From: Prochlorococcus sp. AG-363-J23
GTDB taxonomy: Bacteria > Cyanobacteriota > Cyanobacteriia > PCC-6307 > Cyanobiaceae
NCBI GenBank assembly: GCA_003280245.1
Contig: QCFN01000010.1
Coordinates: 1 to 46,616 of the forward strand
Length of the DNA stretch: 46,616 bases
Reading direction: 5' to 3'
The notes below the pieces were generated by a model. That model was given only the letters and a program-made list of their open reading frames with translations. It made no database searches and was not told the origin of the DNA. Each line of letters begins with the position of its first letter. Within the stretch, counting starts at the first letter, position 1. Shown here in pieces: positions 37,725 through 46,616 of the stretch. The position numbers and the translations under genes are program-made.

Positions 37725-37750
37725 AACTGTTCCCCTCGATAAATTCCTCA

Positions 37751-38116
37751 GTGGCACGGATTGCAGGCGTTGACATTCCACGTGACAAGCGCGTAGAAGT
37801 CGCCCTCACCTATATCTATGGTATTGGCCTTTCCCGAGCCCAAACCATTTTGGCCAAAACTGGAGTAAATCCGGACATTAGGGTCAAAGATCTTGATGAT
37901 GGCGATGTACAAAAGCTGCGAACAGCTACTGAAGGATTCACGATTGAGGGTGATCTCCGTAGACAGGAGGGCATGGCCCTCAAACGATTGCAGGACATTG
38001 GTTGTTTGCGTGGACGTCGTCACAGGATGAGTCTTCCTGTTAGAGGGCAGCGCACTCGTACCAATGCACGAACTCGTAGAGGAGCTCGTAAAACAGTTGC
38101 TGGCAAGAAGAAATAA
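37751..38116 (+). CDS. rpsM: 30S ribosomal protein S13
   Basis: 121 residues from a GTG start. [25 protein letters not shown] is the family N-terminus; the tail has [28 protein letters not shown]13 contacts the P-site tRNA and L5 in an intersubunit bridge. The upstream spacer carries two hairpins. Confidence 0.97.
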   Translation: MARIAGVDIPRDKRVEVALTYIYGIGLSRAQTILAKTGVNPDIRVKDLDDGDVQKLRTATEGFTIEGDLRRQEGMALKRLQDIGCLRGRRHRMSLPVRGQRTRTNARTRRGARKTVAGKKK

Positions 38117-38179
38117 CCCTTGATTTTCTTCTTGCTTTGCAGGCAAATTAATCCAAACTCGCATTCCTAGGCCCAAAAT

Positions 38180-38572
38180 ATGGCCACACCCGTCAAGAAA
38201 TCAGGTTCCAAGAAGGCTAAACGCAACGTCCCTAATGGCGTTGTTCATATTCAAAGCACCTTCAACAACACTATCGTTTCTATCACTGACACTTCAGGTG
38301 AAGTTATTTCCTGGTCCTCAGCTGGTGCAAGTGGGTTTAAAGGTGCTCGTAAGGGCACTCCTTTTGCTGCACAAACTGCCGCAGAAGCTGCTGCAAGGCG
38401 TGCTTTGGATCAAGGTATGAGGCAAATTGAGGTTCTTGTCCGAGGTCCAGGCTCTGGCAGAGAGACAGCTATCCGTGCTTTGCAGGTAGCTGGTCTTGAA
38501 ATTACCTTGATCAGGGACGTAACTCCTTTGCCCCACAATGGCTGTCGACGACCTAAACGTCGTCGAGTTTGA
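38180..38572 (+). CDS. rpsK: 30S ribosomal protein S11
   Basis: 130 residues. [44 protein letters not shown] and the C-terminal [18 protein letters not shown] are diagnostic. S11 lies on the 30S platform near the E-site. A 48-base gap precedes rpoA. Confidence 0.98.
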   Translation: MATPVKKSGSKKAKRNVPNGVVHIQSTFNNTIVSITDTSGEVISWSSAGASGFKGARKGTPFAAQTAAEAAARRALDQGMRQIEVLVRGPGSGRETAIRALQVAGLEITLIRDVTPLPHNGCRRPKRRRV

Positions 38573-38620
38573 TCAGCTTTTTCACTCCTGGCCCAAAATC
38601 ACCTTCCCCCGTTTCAGAAA

Positions 38621-39559
38621 GTGTTGCAGTATCAGATCGACAGGATTGAGCATCAAGTTTCCGATGATCGTGCTCAGACAGGCATTTTCCTTATTGGTCC
38701 CTTAGAAAGAGGCCAAGCAACCACTTTGGGCAATTCATTGCGAAGAGTTCTTATGGGTGGTCTGGAGGGAAGTGCTGTGACGGCTGTTCGCATTGCTGGT
38801 GTTAATCACGAGTATGCAACTGTTCCTGGAATTCGAGAGGATGTTCTTGACATTCTTTTGAATTGCAAGCAGCTAACTGTTAATAGCCGCAGTGAGGAAT
38901 TAGAAATTGGTCGTTTGGTTGCTACAGGACCAGCTGAAGTTAAAGCTAAAGATTTGCAATTTTCTTCACAGGTTCAAGTTGTCGATGGTGAGCGTCCAAT
39001 TGCTACTGTTCATGACGGACATGCCATTGAGTTGGAACTTCATGTCGAAAGAGGTGTTGGTTATCGCCCTGTAGATCGCAAGACGGAAGAGCTTGGTTCT
39101 ATTGATCTGCTTCAAATTGATGCAGTATTTATGCCCGTTCGTAGGGTTAATTTCACTATTGATGAAACCGCTGTAGCAGAAGGGGGATCAACCAGAGAAA
39201 GGCTTCGAATGGAAGTAGTTACTGATGGATCAATCTCTCCTGATGATGCTTTGGCAGAGGCAGCAAATCAACTAATAGAGCTTTTCCAGCCTTTAGCTAC
39301 TGTCACGATGGTAGAGGAGGAACCAGTAGAGCCTGAGCCGACTGCAGAAGCACAAATTCCTTTAGAGGAGTTGAATCTCTCTGTCAGGGCATACAACTGC
39401 TTGAAACGCGCTCAAGTCAATTCGGTTTCAGATTTGATGGGATTTAGCTATGAGGACTTACTCGAGATCAAGAACTTTGGATCTAAATCTGCTGATGAAG
39501 TTATTGAAGCATTGGAGCGTATTGGAATATCCATTCCTCAGAGTCGGACCTCTGCTTGA
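38621..39559 (+). CDS. rpoA: DNA-directed RNA polymerase subunit alpha
   Basis: 312 residues from GTG 38621. The N-terminal domain has [33 protein letters not shown], the dimerisation face for core assembly. A Pro/Glu-rich linker ([14 protein letters not shown]) joins the C-terminal domain [23 protein letters not shown] and [14 protein letters not shown], which binds UP elements and activators. Both domains are intact. Confidence 0.98.
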   Translation: MLQYQIDRIEHQVSDDRAQTGIFLIGPLERGQATTLGNSLRRVLMGGLEGSAVTAVRIAGVNHEYATVPGIREDVLDILLNCKQLTVNSRSEELEIGRLVATGPAEVKAKDLQFSSQVQVVDGERPIATVHDGHAIELELHVERGVGYRPVDRKTEELGSIDLLQIDAVFMPVRRVNFTIDETAVAEGGSTRERLRMEVVTDGSISPDDALAEAANQLIELFQPLATVTMVEEEPVEPEPTAEAQIPLEELNLSVRAYNCLKRAQVNSVSDLMGFSYEDLLEIKNFGSKSADEVIEALERIGISIPQSRTSA

Positions 39560-39600
39560 TTAAGTCCATTATTTTTATTCTCAAGTCACTTTAAAGAGCC

Positions 39601-39951
39601 ATGCGTCACCAATGCCGAGTTAAAAAGTTAGGTCGCCCAGCCGATCAAAGGAAAGCAATGTTGCGTGGATTAGCAACTCAATTGATTCGAGAGGGTCGTG
39701 TAACTACTACCAAGGCCAGAGCTAAGGCTTTGAGGGATGAGGCTGAACGTATGATTACCCTTGCTAAGGAAGGTAGTTTGTCTTCTAGGAGAAGAGCCAT
39801 TGGCTATATCTATGACAAACAATTGGTTCACGCCTTATTTGATAAGGCTCAAGATAGATATGGGGATAGAAATGGTGGGTATACACGAATTATTAGAACT
39901 GTTCCCAGGCGAGGTGATAATGCAGAGATGGCAATTATTGAACTAGTTTAA
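39601..39951 (+). CDS. rplQ: 50S ribosomal protein L17
   Basis: 116 residues. It begins [41 protein letters not shown] and ends [26 protein letters not shown], both family-typical. L17 sits near the tunnel exit. Spacing of 58 bases to truA. Confidence 0.98.
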   Translation: MRHQCRVKKLGRPADQRKAMLRGLATQLIREGRVTTTKARAKALRDEAERMITLAKEGSLSSRRRAIGYIYDKQLVHALFDKAQDRYGDRNGGYTRIIRTVPRRGDNAEMAIIELV

Positions 39952-40009
39952 GCAAACTTACGTTTATTTTGTGCTTGTTTTATATCAGTTTTTAGGAATA
40001 TTCTAGTTT

Positions 40010-40819
40010 TTGCCAGTGAGAAGAATTGCTATAAGTATTCAATATGATGGAACTTCCTATTGTGGTTGGCAACGTCAAATTCACAGGAAAACTGTTCAAG
40101 GAGTTATTGAGCAAGCAATTGCAGAACTTGATCCTCAAAGGCCGATAAAATTGATTGCTGCAGGTCGCACGGACGCAGGCGTTCATGCTGCTGCACAGGT
40201 TGCCCATTTTGATATTTCAGGCCCAATTCCAGTAAATAGGTGGGCATCAGCATTGAATGGAAATTTGCCTTCTTCCATACGAGTGCTTGAGGCAGTTGAG
40301 CGCCCTGACAAATGGCATGCATGTCATGCGGCTAAATATCGTAGGTATCGCTATACGATATATAACGGATTGAGACCTAATGTTTTTCTTGCGCCACTGA
40401 GCTGGCATCGCTATAAGTTTCCTTTGGATGATGCCTTGATGACAAGGGCTCTTGAGGGGATTGTGGGCTTTCATGATTTCAGAGCTTTTCAGCGCTCTGG
40501 TAGTCGAAGAGCGCATTCATTTACCACCGTGCAAGATGTTCAAATCCAACGTCATGGTGATGTTTTAGAAATTGAGATTCAAGCAAGTGGTTTTTTATAT
40601 GGAATGGTGAGACTCTTGGTTGGGCAATTAGTTGCTATAGGCGAAAAACGACTGTCTTTGGAATTATTTGACCATCGATGGCGAAATGGTCTTCGTTCTG
40701 AGGTTAAAGAAGCAGCACCTGCTCGAGGATTATGTTTTCTCCGTGCTGGTTATGAGGAGACTATGTTTTCGAAAGCCGCATGGTTTGATTGTTTCCCAAA
40801 GCACTACTTGAATGAATGA
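40010..40819 (+). CDS. truA: tRNA pseudouridine synthase A (TruA)
   Basis: 269 residues from TTG 40010, or 267 from GTG 40016; there is no ATG near the family N-terminus [20 protein letters not shown]. The catalytic aspartate is in [11 protein letters not shown]. It converts U38-40 of tRNA anticodon stems to pseudouridine. It sits between rplQ and rplM, a common cyanobacterial arrangement. Confidence 0.95.
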   Translation: MPVRRIAISIQYDGTSYCGWQRQIHRKTVQGVIEQAIAELDPQRPIKLIAAGRTDAGVHAAAQVAHFDISGPIPVNRWASALNGNLPSSIRVLEAVERPDKWHACHAAKYRRYRYTIYNGLRPNVFLAPLSWHRYKFPLDDALMTRALEGIVGFHDFRAFQRSGSRRAHSFTTVQDVQIQRHGDVLEIEIQASGFLYGMVRLLVGQLVAIGEKRLSLELFDHRWRNGLRSEVKEAAPARGLCFLRAGYEETMFSKAAWFDCFPKHYLNE

Positions 40820-40882
40820 AATTTTTTTGATTGATCAGTAAAGCTTGTATTCAAGGTCGCTTAAAGTGTATGGTGGTTAGCT

Positions 40883-40917
40883 GAGCTTTTGAAAGACCTA
40901 GTTTTGGTCATAAGCTC
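40883..40917 (+). promoter_or_regulatory. Nested hairpin upstream of rplM
   Basis: Outer arms GAGCTT (40883-40888) and AAGCTC (40912-40917) enclose inner arms GACC (40895-40898) and GGTC (40906-40909). The element lies in the 152-base spacer between truA and rplM, 54 bases before the rplM ATG. It could be an L13/S9 leader element or part of a promoter region. No family is recognised. Confidence 0.35.
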
Positions 40918-40971
40918 TGAGACCAACTCTGTTGCTTTAGGCAGAGACATTTGATTCGTCATACCGGCGTG

Positions 40972-41415
40972 ATGAACAAGACCATCGTTCCCCCAATTGA
41001 TTCAATTGACCGTCAGTGGTATCTGGTGGATGCTGAGAATCAAACTCTTGGCAGGCTCGCCAGCGAGGTAGCTTCAGTGTTACGAGGGAAAAAAAATCCA
41101 AGTTTTACTCCTCATCTGGATGCTGGGGATTTTGTAGTTGTAGTCAATGCAGATAAGATCAAAGTTTCTGGAAACAAAGCCCAACAGAAGCTCTATCGGC
41201 GTCATTCTGGTCGACCTGGTGGAATGAAGGTTGAAACTTTTCAGGCTTTGCAAGATCGATTGCCCGAGCGAATTGTTGAGAAGGCTGTGAAAGGAATGCT
41301 TCCTCATAATGCTCTTGGCAGAAAGTTGTTTCGAAAATTAAAAGTTTATAGAGGCTCAACTCATCCTCATTCTGCGCAACAGCCTAAGACTCTCAAATTT
41401 GACCCTGCTTCTTGA
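40972..41415 (+). CDS. rplM: 50S ribosomal protein L13
   Basis: 147 residues from ATG 40972; a TTG start seven codons upstream is less likely. [40 protein letters not shown] and the GRPGGMK and [24 protein letters not shown] blocks are diagnostic. L13 is an early 50S assembly protein. It is followed by rpsI after five bases. Confidence 0.97.
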   Translation: MNKTIVPPIDSIDRQWYLVDAENQTLGRLASEVASVLRGKKNPSFTPHLDAGDFVVVVNADKIKVSGNKAQQKLYRRHSGRPGGMKVETFQALQDRLPERIVEKAVKGMLPHNALGRKLFRKLKVYRGSTHPHSAQQPKTLKFDPAS

Positions 41416-41420
41416 ATCAA

Positions 41421-41831
41421 ATGACAAACACTACTAACAACAAAGTTGTTTATTGGGGAACAGGTCGACGTAAAACTTCTGTTGCTCGCGTTCGCTTGGT
41501 TCCAGGTTCAGGGGTTATCACAATTAACGGTCGACCAGGCGATCACTACCTTAATTTCAATCCTGCTTATTTGGCAGCTGTAAAAGCACCACTCCAAACC
41601 CTTGGATTAAATACAGAATATGATGTTTTGGTGAATGTTCATGGAGGTGGCTTAACAGGCCAGGCTGATGCAATAAAGCAAGGAGCTGCTAGGGCTTTAT
41701 GTGAATTGTCTTCTGATAATCGCAAACCATTAAAAACTGAGGGTCATCTCAGTCGGGACCCTAGAGCAAAAGAACGTAGAAAGTACGGCCTCAAGAAGGC
41801 TCGTAAAGCCCCACAGTTCTCTAAGAGATAA
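41421..41831 (+). CDS. rpsI: 30S ribosomal protein S9
   Basis: 136 residues from ATG 41421. [21 protein letters not shown] and the C-terminal [14 protein letters not shown], whose terminal Lys-Arg reaches the P-site tRNA, identify it. Paired with rplM as in nearly all bacteria. Confidence 0.98.
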   Translation: MTNTTNNKVVYWGTGRRKTSVARVRLVPGSGVITINGRPGDHYLNFNPAYLAAVKAPLQTLGLNTEYDVLVNVHGGGLTGQADAIKQGAARALCELSSDNRKPLKTEGHLSRDPRAKERRKYGLKKARKAPQFSKR

Positions 41832-41880
41832 CTTCTGCTTCTTTTTTCATAAAAACCAAAAATTCTTTCTGTACTTTTCA

Positions 41881-42150
41881 ATGGCTAAACCTGATATCCA
41901 TCCAACTTGGTATCCAGATGCAAAGGTTATTTGTAATGGCGAGGTTGTTATGACTACTGGATCTACTCAACCTGAGATACATGTAGATGTTTGGAGCGGT
42001 AATCACCCTTTCTTTACAGGTACACAGAAGATTTTGGATACTGAAGGAAGGGTAGATCGCTTTATGAGGAAGTACGGAATGGGTAGTGCAGATTCGGTAA
42101 ATAAAGAGTCGAAATCGGCAACTGAGACTAATAAATCTAAGGAATCATAA
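41881..42150 (+). CDS. rpmE: 50S ribosomal protein L31, zinc-free form
   Basis: 89 residues beginning MAKPDIHPTWYPDAKVICNGEVV, then the STQPEIHVDVWSGNHPFFTG block and a DTEGRVDRFMRKYG segment. Zinc-binding L31 has four cysteines (for example C-x-C and C-x-x-C); here only Cys18 remains, and the VCSKCHPF-type motif reads VWSGNHPF. This is the C-minus form. A Ser/Lys/Glu-rich tail of about 20 residues follows. It lies between rpsI and prfA. Confidence 0.95.
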   Translation: MAKPDIHPTWYPDAKVICNGEVVMTTGSTQPEIHVDVWSGNHPFFTGTQKILDTEGRVDRFMRKYGMGSADSVNKESKSATETNKSKES

Positions 42151-42215
42151 ACTTTAGTTTGATTACTTTGCTAAGTATCTTGGTTGCTTGTAAGGCCTTT
42201 TTATCTTGACGGGGA

Positions 42216-43298
42216 ATGGATTCATCAACCCTCAAGACAAGGTTAGAAACAGCTGCTACTAGTTTTCAGAATCTGGAGAGGCAGCTTGCTGATCCTGATG
42301 TTGCTGTTGATCCAGTTCGATTAGAGAAGATTGCTAAAGAGCGATCAAGGCTTGAACCGCTTGTTTTAGGGTTCCAAAAATTGCAAGATCTTGAGTTAGA
42401 GCTTAAGAAGACTCGTGAGCTTCTTCAGTCAAGTAGAGGTGATCAAGATATGCAAATTTTGGCTCAGGAGGAGTTGGATTTAATTCAAGCCAATAAGGCT
42501 GATTTAGTTCAGAATCTGACTTTGGCGCTCTTACCCAAGGACCCACGAGATGAAAGGAGTGTGATGCTTGAAATCCGTGCTGGTGCAGGGGGAGATGAAG
42601 CATGTATTTGGGCTGGAGATTTGGCACGTATGTATGAAAGATACGGGCAGAAAATTGGATGGTCTGTTCACCCAATTAGTTCAACTGAAGCCGATATGGG
42701 TGGTTTTAGGGAGTTAATTCTTTCAGTAAAGGGTGATTCAGTCTTCAGTCAATTGAAATTCGAAGCAGGTGTACATCGTGTTCAGAGGGTTCCTGCGACT
42801 GAATCTCAAGGGAGAGTTCATACTTCAACTGCAACTGTTGCAGTTATGCCAGAGGCGGATCCAGTCGAAGTTCAGATAGATCCCAAAGAGATTGAGATCA
42901 GCACTGCTCGCTCTGGTGGGGCAGGGGGGCAGAACGTCAATAAGGTTGAAACTGCGGTTGATTTGCTTCATAAACCAACAGGAATACGAGTTTTTTGTAC
43001 TCAGGAACGTTCTCAATTGCAAAATCGTGAACGAGCTATGGAGATTTTGCGAGCAAAATTGTACGAAAGACAATTAGCAGAAGCAAATGCTAGGGAAAGT
43101 TCGGCTAGACGAGAACAGGTTGGCACAGGAGACCGTAGTGAAAAGATTCGTACTTATAATTATAAAGATAATCGTGCAACAGATCATAGATTAGGGCGTA
43201 ATTTTGCATTGGAATCATTACTGTGTGGTCAATTAGAAGAAGTTATAGGCGCTTGTATTGCTGATGAGCAAAAAACGTCAAATGGAAGATTTAAATAA
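42216..43298 (+). CDS. prfA: Peptide chain release factor 1
   Basis: 360 residues. RF1 reads UAA and UAG. The anticodon-like P-A-T motif (in [14 protein letters not shown], about 192-194) marks RF1 rather than RF2. The catalytic GGQ lies in [19 protein letters not shown] (about 236-238). It ends the ribosomal cluster and is convergent with the HNH gene with 15 bases between. Confidence 0.97.
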   Translation: MDSSTLKTRLETAATSFQNLERQLADPDVAVDPVRLEKIAKERSRLEPLVLGFQKLQDLELELKKTRELLQSSRGDQDMQILAQEELDLIQANKADLVQNLTLALLPKDPRDERSVMLEIRAGAGGDEACIWAGDLARMYERYGQKIGWSVHPISSTEADMGGFRELILSVKGDSVFSQLKFEAGVHRVQRVPATESQGRVHTSTATVAVMPEADPVEVQIDPKEIEISTARSGGAGGQNVNKVETAVDLLHKPTGIRVFCTQERSQLQNRERAMEILRAKLYERQLAEANARESSARREQVGTGDRSEKIRTYNYKDNRATDHRLGRNFALESLLCGQLEEVIGACIADEQKTSNGRFK

Positions 43299-43313
43299 GG
43301 AAGAATAAGTAAA

Positions 43314-43817
43314 TTAATCCCAGCCAACTACATATTTGCTCCATTCAAGATTGCGACCAGAATTGATATACTTATTAGCCTCAAATATCATTTTATTAAT
43401 AGGTTTATGAGGACGTTTGTTTAAAGACATTTTTGCCTCTGACGGTGTTCTGTCTCCTTTGAGAATATTGCAGTCTAGACAAGCTGTTGTGACATTCTCC
43501 CAGCAATCTTCTCCACCTCTGCTACGTGGAACTACATGATCAATTGATAGTTTTTCGCCTGAATATCCACAGTATTGGCAGCAGTGATGATCTCTGTGCA
43601 ATATGTTTTTACGTGTTAATGCTGCCTCTCTAAAAGGAACTCTTACAAAATGACGTAATCGAATCACAGTTGGGAGCAAGGTTCCTTGTCTGACTAAATG
43701 ACTAGAGTCTTCTTCTATGCTGACGGCTTTACCTTTGATCATCATCACCATTGCTCGACGCCATGAGGTGATGTTCAAAGGCTCATATGAAGCATTTAAA
43801 ACAAGCACCTGGCTCAT
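43314..43817 (-). CDS. HNH endonuclease family protein
   Basis: 167 residues. A zinc-ribbon HNH domain: C80-Q-Y-C83, the catalytic I-D-H93/94-V-V-P-R-S-R-G-G, W-E-N at 106-108, and C113-L-D-C116. The first 70 residues (MSQVLVLNASYEPLNITSWRRAM) are typical of a cyanobacterial HNH subfamily that is not linked to mobile elements. The biological substrate is unknown. It is divergent from alr. Confidence 0.88.
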   Translation of the reverse strand: MSQVLVLNASYEPLNITSWRRAMVMMIKGKAVSIEEDSSHLVRQGTLLPTVIRLRHFVRVPFREAALTRKNILHRDHHCCQYCGYSGEKLSIDHVVPRSRGGEDCWENVTTACLDCNILKGDRTPSEAKMSLNKRPHKPINKMIFEANKYINSGRNLEWSKYVVGWD

Positions 43818-43889
43818 GCAAGCTCCCTAATAACAAGGCATGCTACTGCCAATGGAGGAATTGAAGCTTCTCTTGAAAAATGACTTGTT

Positions 43890-45089
43890 ATGCAAGACCT
43901 GCTTTGTGATCCTGATGATCTAATTGTAGATTCAAGGCATAGTTGGATGAATCGAGCTGATCCTAGGCAAAGAGCATGGCTTGAAGTGAGTCCAGCTGCA
44001 TTGCAGTCAAATGCAAGAAATTTGATTGGACGCCTCGTGAAAGGCTGCTCATTAATGGCAGTTGTTAAAGCTGATGGGTATGGGCATGGTGCTGTAACTG
44101 TTGCGAAAGCATCTATTGATGGAGGTGCTACTAGTCTTGGGGTAGCAACCCTTCAGGAAGGTATTGAGCTGCGACAGGCTGGGCTGCAAACACCGATACT
44201 TGTTTTAGGAAATATTACTGATGCTGAAGATCTTCGTGCTTGTCTTCATTGGCATTTAATGCCAACTATCAATGATTTAACTCAGCTTTTGTTATGTGAG
44301 AGCTTGGCTAAAGATACTGGTCGTAAATTCGATTTACAATTGAAGTTTGATACTGGTATGACAAGACTTGGTTATGATGTAAATAAAATACCTCGTCTGA
44401 TTGAAACTTTTAATGATTTAACAGAAATAAATTTGACAGGAATTTATAGTCATTTAGCTATGGCTAATGTAGATAATGGGAACGGCAAAGCTAATTCTGT
44501 GACAGAGATTCAGCAGAAAAAGTTTGATTTTGTTCTTCGAGAATTTGCCTCGAGAGATAAGGGAATTTGTCGTCATCTTGCAAATTCAGCTGGAACTTTG
44601 CGGAATGATTCACTCCATTACGATATGGTGAGAGTTGGCTTGGCTTTGTATGGTCATAATCCATTGCAGTCAAGTCCTCAGCATTTAGATTTGAAGCCCG
44701 CTTTAGCTGTTAAGGCGAAGGTAACTATGGTTAAGGATGTCCCTTCTGGAGTGGGTGTTAGTTATGGGCATCAATTTTATACAAAGCGAAAAAGTAGGCT
44801 CGCAGTTGTAGGTATTGGCTATGCAGATGGCATCAGTCGAGCTCTCTCTGGCAAAATTTCTGCCCTTTTTAAGGGCAGGTTTGTACCACAGGTTGGTTCA
44901 ATCACAATGGATCAATTGGTTTTAGATGCTACTCAATGTCCTGAACTTCGAGTTGGAAGTGTCGTCACAATGCTTGGAGAAGATGGCGGTAAATGTATAA
45001 CTCCTCAGTCTTGGAGTGATTTAACAGGCTCAATTCCCTGGGAGGTGTTGTGTGGCTTTAAGCATCGCTTGCCAAGATTAGTGGTTTGA
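43890..45089 (+). CDS. alr: Alanine racemase
   Basis: 399 residues. It makes D-alanine for peptidoglycan and uses PLP. The PLP lysine is in V-V-K60-ADGYGHGA, and the second catalytic residue, a tyrosine, is near 292 in GVSYGHQF. LGVATLQEGIELRQAG and a C-terminal TMDQLVLD-T region are typical. Met20 (43947) is an alternative start that would bring the length near the usual 370-380. Confidence 0.96.
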   Translation: MQDLLCDPDDLIVDSRHSWMNRADPRQRAWLEVSPAALQSNARNLIGRLVKGCSLMAVVKADGYGHGAVTVAKASIDGGATSLGVATLQEGIELRQAGLQTPILVLGNITDAEDLRACLHWHLMPTINDLTQLLLCESLAKDTGRKFDLQLKFDTGMTRLGYDVNKIPRLIETFNDLTEINLTGIYSHLAMANVDNGNGKANSVTEIQQKKFDFVLREFASRDKGICRHLANSAGTLRNDSLHYDMVRVGLALYGHNPLQSSPQHLDLKPALAVKAKVTMVKDVPSGVGVSYGHQFYTKRKSRLAVVGIGYADGISRALSGKISALFKGRFVPQVGSITMDQLVLDATQCPELRVGSVVTMLGEDGGKCITPQSWSDLTGSIPWEVLCGFKHRLPRLVV

Positions 45090-45156
45090 AATAGCTTCTC
45101 GAAGCGTGCTCATTTGAGTCCCCCTCTTGATAAGGTGGTTGGGTCTATCTACCTCT

Positions 45157-45245
45157 GGAGAGGTGGCTGAGTGGTTGAAAGCGGCTCCCTGCTAAGGAGT
45201 TACAGGAGGCAACTTCTGTCGAGGGTTCGAATCCCTCCCTCTCCG
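45157..45245 (+). tRNA. tRNA-Ser (anticodon GCT)
   Basis: An 89-base class II tRNA with a long variable arm. The acceptor GGAGAGG pairs with CCTCTCC, the anticodon loop is CTGCTAA, and the T-arm is GAGGG-TTCGAAT-CCCTC. The discriminator is G. The anticodon GCT reads AGC/AGT. No encoded CCA. Confidence 0.95.
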
Positions 45246-45333
45246 TTTTAAAATTTCTATAGATCATGGATTATTAATATATTATCCTAATATTCTTGCA
45301 ACATAGGTGTACAAGATTTCAAGCATATAGGTA

Positions 45334-45355
45334 GTTACTTCTTAGTAGAAGCAAC
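45334..45355 (+). terminator. Candidate terminator downstream of tRNA-Ser
   Basis: GTTACTTC and GAAGCAAC (one mismatch) form a stem with the loop TTAGTA, followed by TTTATTCCTTATTTTTT. It would end a plus-strand transcript such as tRNA-Ser. The remaining sequence between the tRNA and 45383 is AT-rich with nothing else recognised. Confidence 0.4.
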
Positions 45356-45383
45356 TTTATTCCTTATTTTTTAGTAGCAAGAC

Positions 45384-45578
45384 CTAAGCACTAGTTAGGG
45401 TTTGTTGAGGTTTTAATTCTTCTACGTTTGATTTTTTCTTGTGGGACCAGTGCATGCAGGAAAATCGTTTGACTTCATTGTGTGGAATCGGAATATTCCA
45501 CACACGGCAGATACCTCCTTGAAGAAGACATCCTTCAAAGTTGCGACAGTTGGCACAACGGGAACGTTGGAATGGCAC
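45384..45578 (-). CDS. Small cysteine-rich protein of unknown function
   Basis: 64 residues. Five cysteines lie at C8, C11, C17, C24 and C41, in the pattern C-x2-C-x5-C-x6-C-x16-C. The spacing recalls a small metal- or cluster-binding protein. Aromatic and basic residues follow (CRVWNIPIPHNEVKRFSCMHWSHKKK). No family is recognised. I favour it as a real gene because of its clear ATG, the ordered cysteines and its position as the only sensible frame in the interval. Conservation would need a search. Confidence 0.5.
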   Translation of the reverse strand: MPFQRSRCANCRNFEGCLLQGGICRVWNIPIPHNEVKRFSCMHWSHKKKSNVEELKPQQTLTSA

Positions 45579-45635
45579 GCTCTTTGCTCCTAAATTCCTT
45601 CTTATGGTCTATCACAGCAAGTGACCTTTGTATTG

Positions 45636-45664
45636 AAGAGGGGCCCCAAATCGGTGCCCCTCTT
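45636..45664. other. Strong GC-rich hairpin
   Basis: AAGAGGGGC (45636-45644) and GCCCCTCTT (45656-45664) are perfectly complementary, with two further pairs beyond one mismatch and a 5-base loop. It lies in the 212-base gap between the small cysteine-rich gene and the serine hydrolase, both on the minus strand. Neither strand has a good T-tract, so it may be a terminator for the hydrolase transcript or a leader structure. The rest of the gap shows nothing recognisable. Confidence 0.5.
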
Positions 45665-45790
45665 TCAGATGCGCGTTTAGGGTGACCCGGAGGCACCTGT
45701 CTCCTTCTTCTTGTATAGCCAATTAATTCTAGGTTTCAATAGGAAGATTCTCTTACTTTAAGAAAAACCATTTATTTGTATAGGTAGGGT

Positions 45791-46616
45791 TTAGTTATTT
45801 GAGTTAAAATTGAGTAATTCTTTTGCTATTTCCGGCAATAAAGAAATGTCTTGAGCTCTTTGCCTGCCAAGGGTAAACACTACTAATAACATTGGATTGC
45901 CAGTGTTAGTTACGATCCAAGCCGCATCATGGCGAGCTTGACTCATTAAACCTGCTTTGCTCCAAAGTCGACTTTTATAAGGCAAGCCTTCACCTAGGAA
46001 TCCATCAACTTGATTCTCTGGATCTGAATTACGTTGAGCAATATTGAGAGTTCTAGAAAGAAGTTCTTTTAGTCTTTTACAGGCTTTTGGGGAAATTATG
46101 TCATTTGTCATTATTGCTTCGAGCATTCGTGCAGTTGCTTGAGTTGATAATGAGTTTCGGTTGATATTTCCGGGTTTATAGAAATCACGTTCACGTCCAT
46201 ATGGCCCTTCTGTCCACGTCTTTTGACAACAGTTGCAAGAATTCAGTTCTGGCCAATTTAGTGATTGCAACCATTCATTGACTAGTCCTCGTTGTTTTTG
46301 CCAAATCAACCAGGGCTCCCCACTTAAAGAGGGTCCGCTTGTCGTGGCAGTAAGTAAGTCAAGAATTAGACTCGTAGCGTCATTACTTGAGTTGGTAATC
46401 ATATCTTTGAGTGATCTACGCAATTCATCGTTTTCTAAAAGCCAGTCTTTTTGGAGCCAAGCTTCAGTGGCAACTGCATAAAAGAGCTTGACTACACTTG
46501 CTGGATATATACATCTGTTTTCACTCCATCCTGCACCGAAGCCGCTTCCAGGAGTGGGGTCTTGCATTGGATATTTAATCCAACTAATTGCAATACTGTT
46601 TTTTAGTCCTGATCGT
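45791..46616 (-). CDS. Serine hydrolase of the beta-lactamase/penicillin-recognising fold (5' end beyond window)
   Basis: At least 275 residues visible; the frame stays open through the right edge, so the N-terminus lies outside. Met at 46567 is internal. The fold signatures are YPASVVKLF (S-x-x-K) and a later TNSSNDAT (S-x-N), followed by SRLWSKAGLMSQARHDAAWIV near the position of the K-S/T-G motif, here S-K-A-G. This fits a class A beta-lactamase-like hydrolase. A role in peptidoglycan turnover is more likely than drug resistance, but substrate is unknown. Confidence 0.7.
   Translation of the reverse strand, partial: RSGLKNSIAISWIKYPMQDPTPGSGFGAGWSENRCIYPASVVKLFYAVATEAWLQKDWLLENDELRRSLKDMITNSSNDATSLILDLLTATTSGPSLSGEPWLIWQKQRGLVNEWLQSLNWPELNSCNCCQKTWTEGPYGRERDFYKPGNINRNSLSTQATARMLEAIMTNDIISPKACKRLKELLSRTLNIAQRNSDPENQVDGFLGEGLPYKSRLWSKAGLMSQARHDAAWIVTNTGNPMLLVVFTLGRQRAQDISLLPEIAKELLNFNSNN

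Noticed and set aside
45482-45685. A plus-strand 67-codon frame opposite the small cysteine-rich gene
   Set aside because: It spans the strong hairpin and has no ordered features, while the minus-strand frame has regularly spaced cysteines.
1-46616. CRISPR arrays, insertion sequences, prophage or tRNA-linked integration sites
   Set aside because: No spaced direct repeats, transposase or integrase motifs, or duplicated tRNA ends were seen next to the three tRNAs; the region looks like stable core genome.

Overview
The window reads as chromosome of a marine picocyanobacterium, most likely a low-light-adapted Prochlorococcus. The evidence is: psaD (photosystem I), ndhN (NDH-1), ldpA, ycf45, a CrtD-type carotenoid desaturase, a CURT1-like thylakoid protein, a DUF2839 protein, moderately low GC, tightly packed genes and very short spacers. 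The species call is inference; a genome alignment would settle it. No phage, transposon, CRISPR array or genomic-island signature is visible.

Layout. 1-9.5 kb, all plus strand: tail of a probable Mrp/ApbC gene, rodA, a histidine kinase with a degenerate ATPase domain, psaD, trpE, gshA, ppc and a GNAT protein. 9.5-20.9 kb, mixed strands: tRNA-Arg, recF (with an apparent AUU start), speD, larE, a double-domain CobO/BtuR protein, a MoeZ-like E1-rhodanese protein paired with a JAMM protease, a CAAD/CURT1 protein, a fructosamine-kinase-like protein, crtD, tyrA, a degenerate DinG-like protein and a DUF2839 protein. 20.9-26.4 kb, minus strand: recA (with a possible LexA box upstream), a HAD hydrolase, tRNA-Gln, ycf45, ldpA and ndhN.

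26.4-43.3 kb, plus strand: the large ribosomal cluster. The order is rplC-D-W-B, rpsS, rplV, rpsC, rplP, rpmC, rpsQ, rplN-X-E, rpsH, rplF-R, rpsE, rplO, secY, adk, rpmJ, rpsM, rpsK, rpoA, rplQ, truA, rplM, rpsI, rpmE, prfA. It starts at rplC. rpsN, rpmD, map and infA are absent from their usual bacterial slots, and a complete 37-codon rpmJ is present. Several larger spacers (before rplC, rplE, rpsM and rplM) contain inverted repeats that could be autoregulatory leaders.

43.3-46.6 kb: an HNH endonuclease, alr, tRNA-Ser, a small cysteine-rich protein and a serine hydrolase cut by the window edge.

Most of the window is conserved housekeeping sequence. I did not find a convincing new multi-gene system. 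The best leads are the recF start anomaly, two proteins that keep a family fold but lose catalytic motifs (histidine kinase and DinG-like), the JAMM/E1-rhodanese pair, a nine-G tract inside ppc, and the structured leader upstream of rplC.
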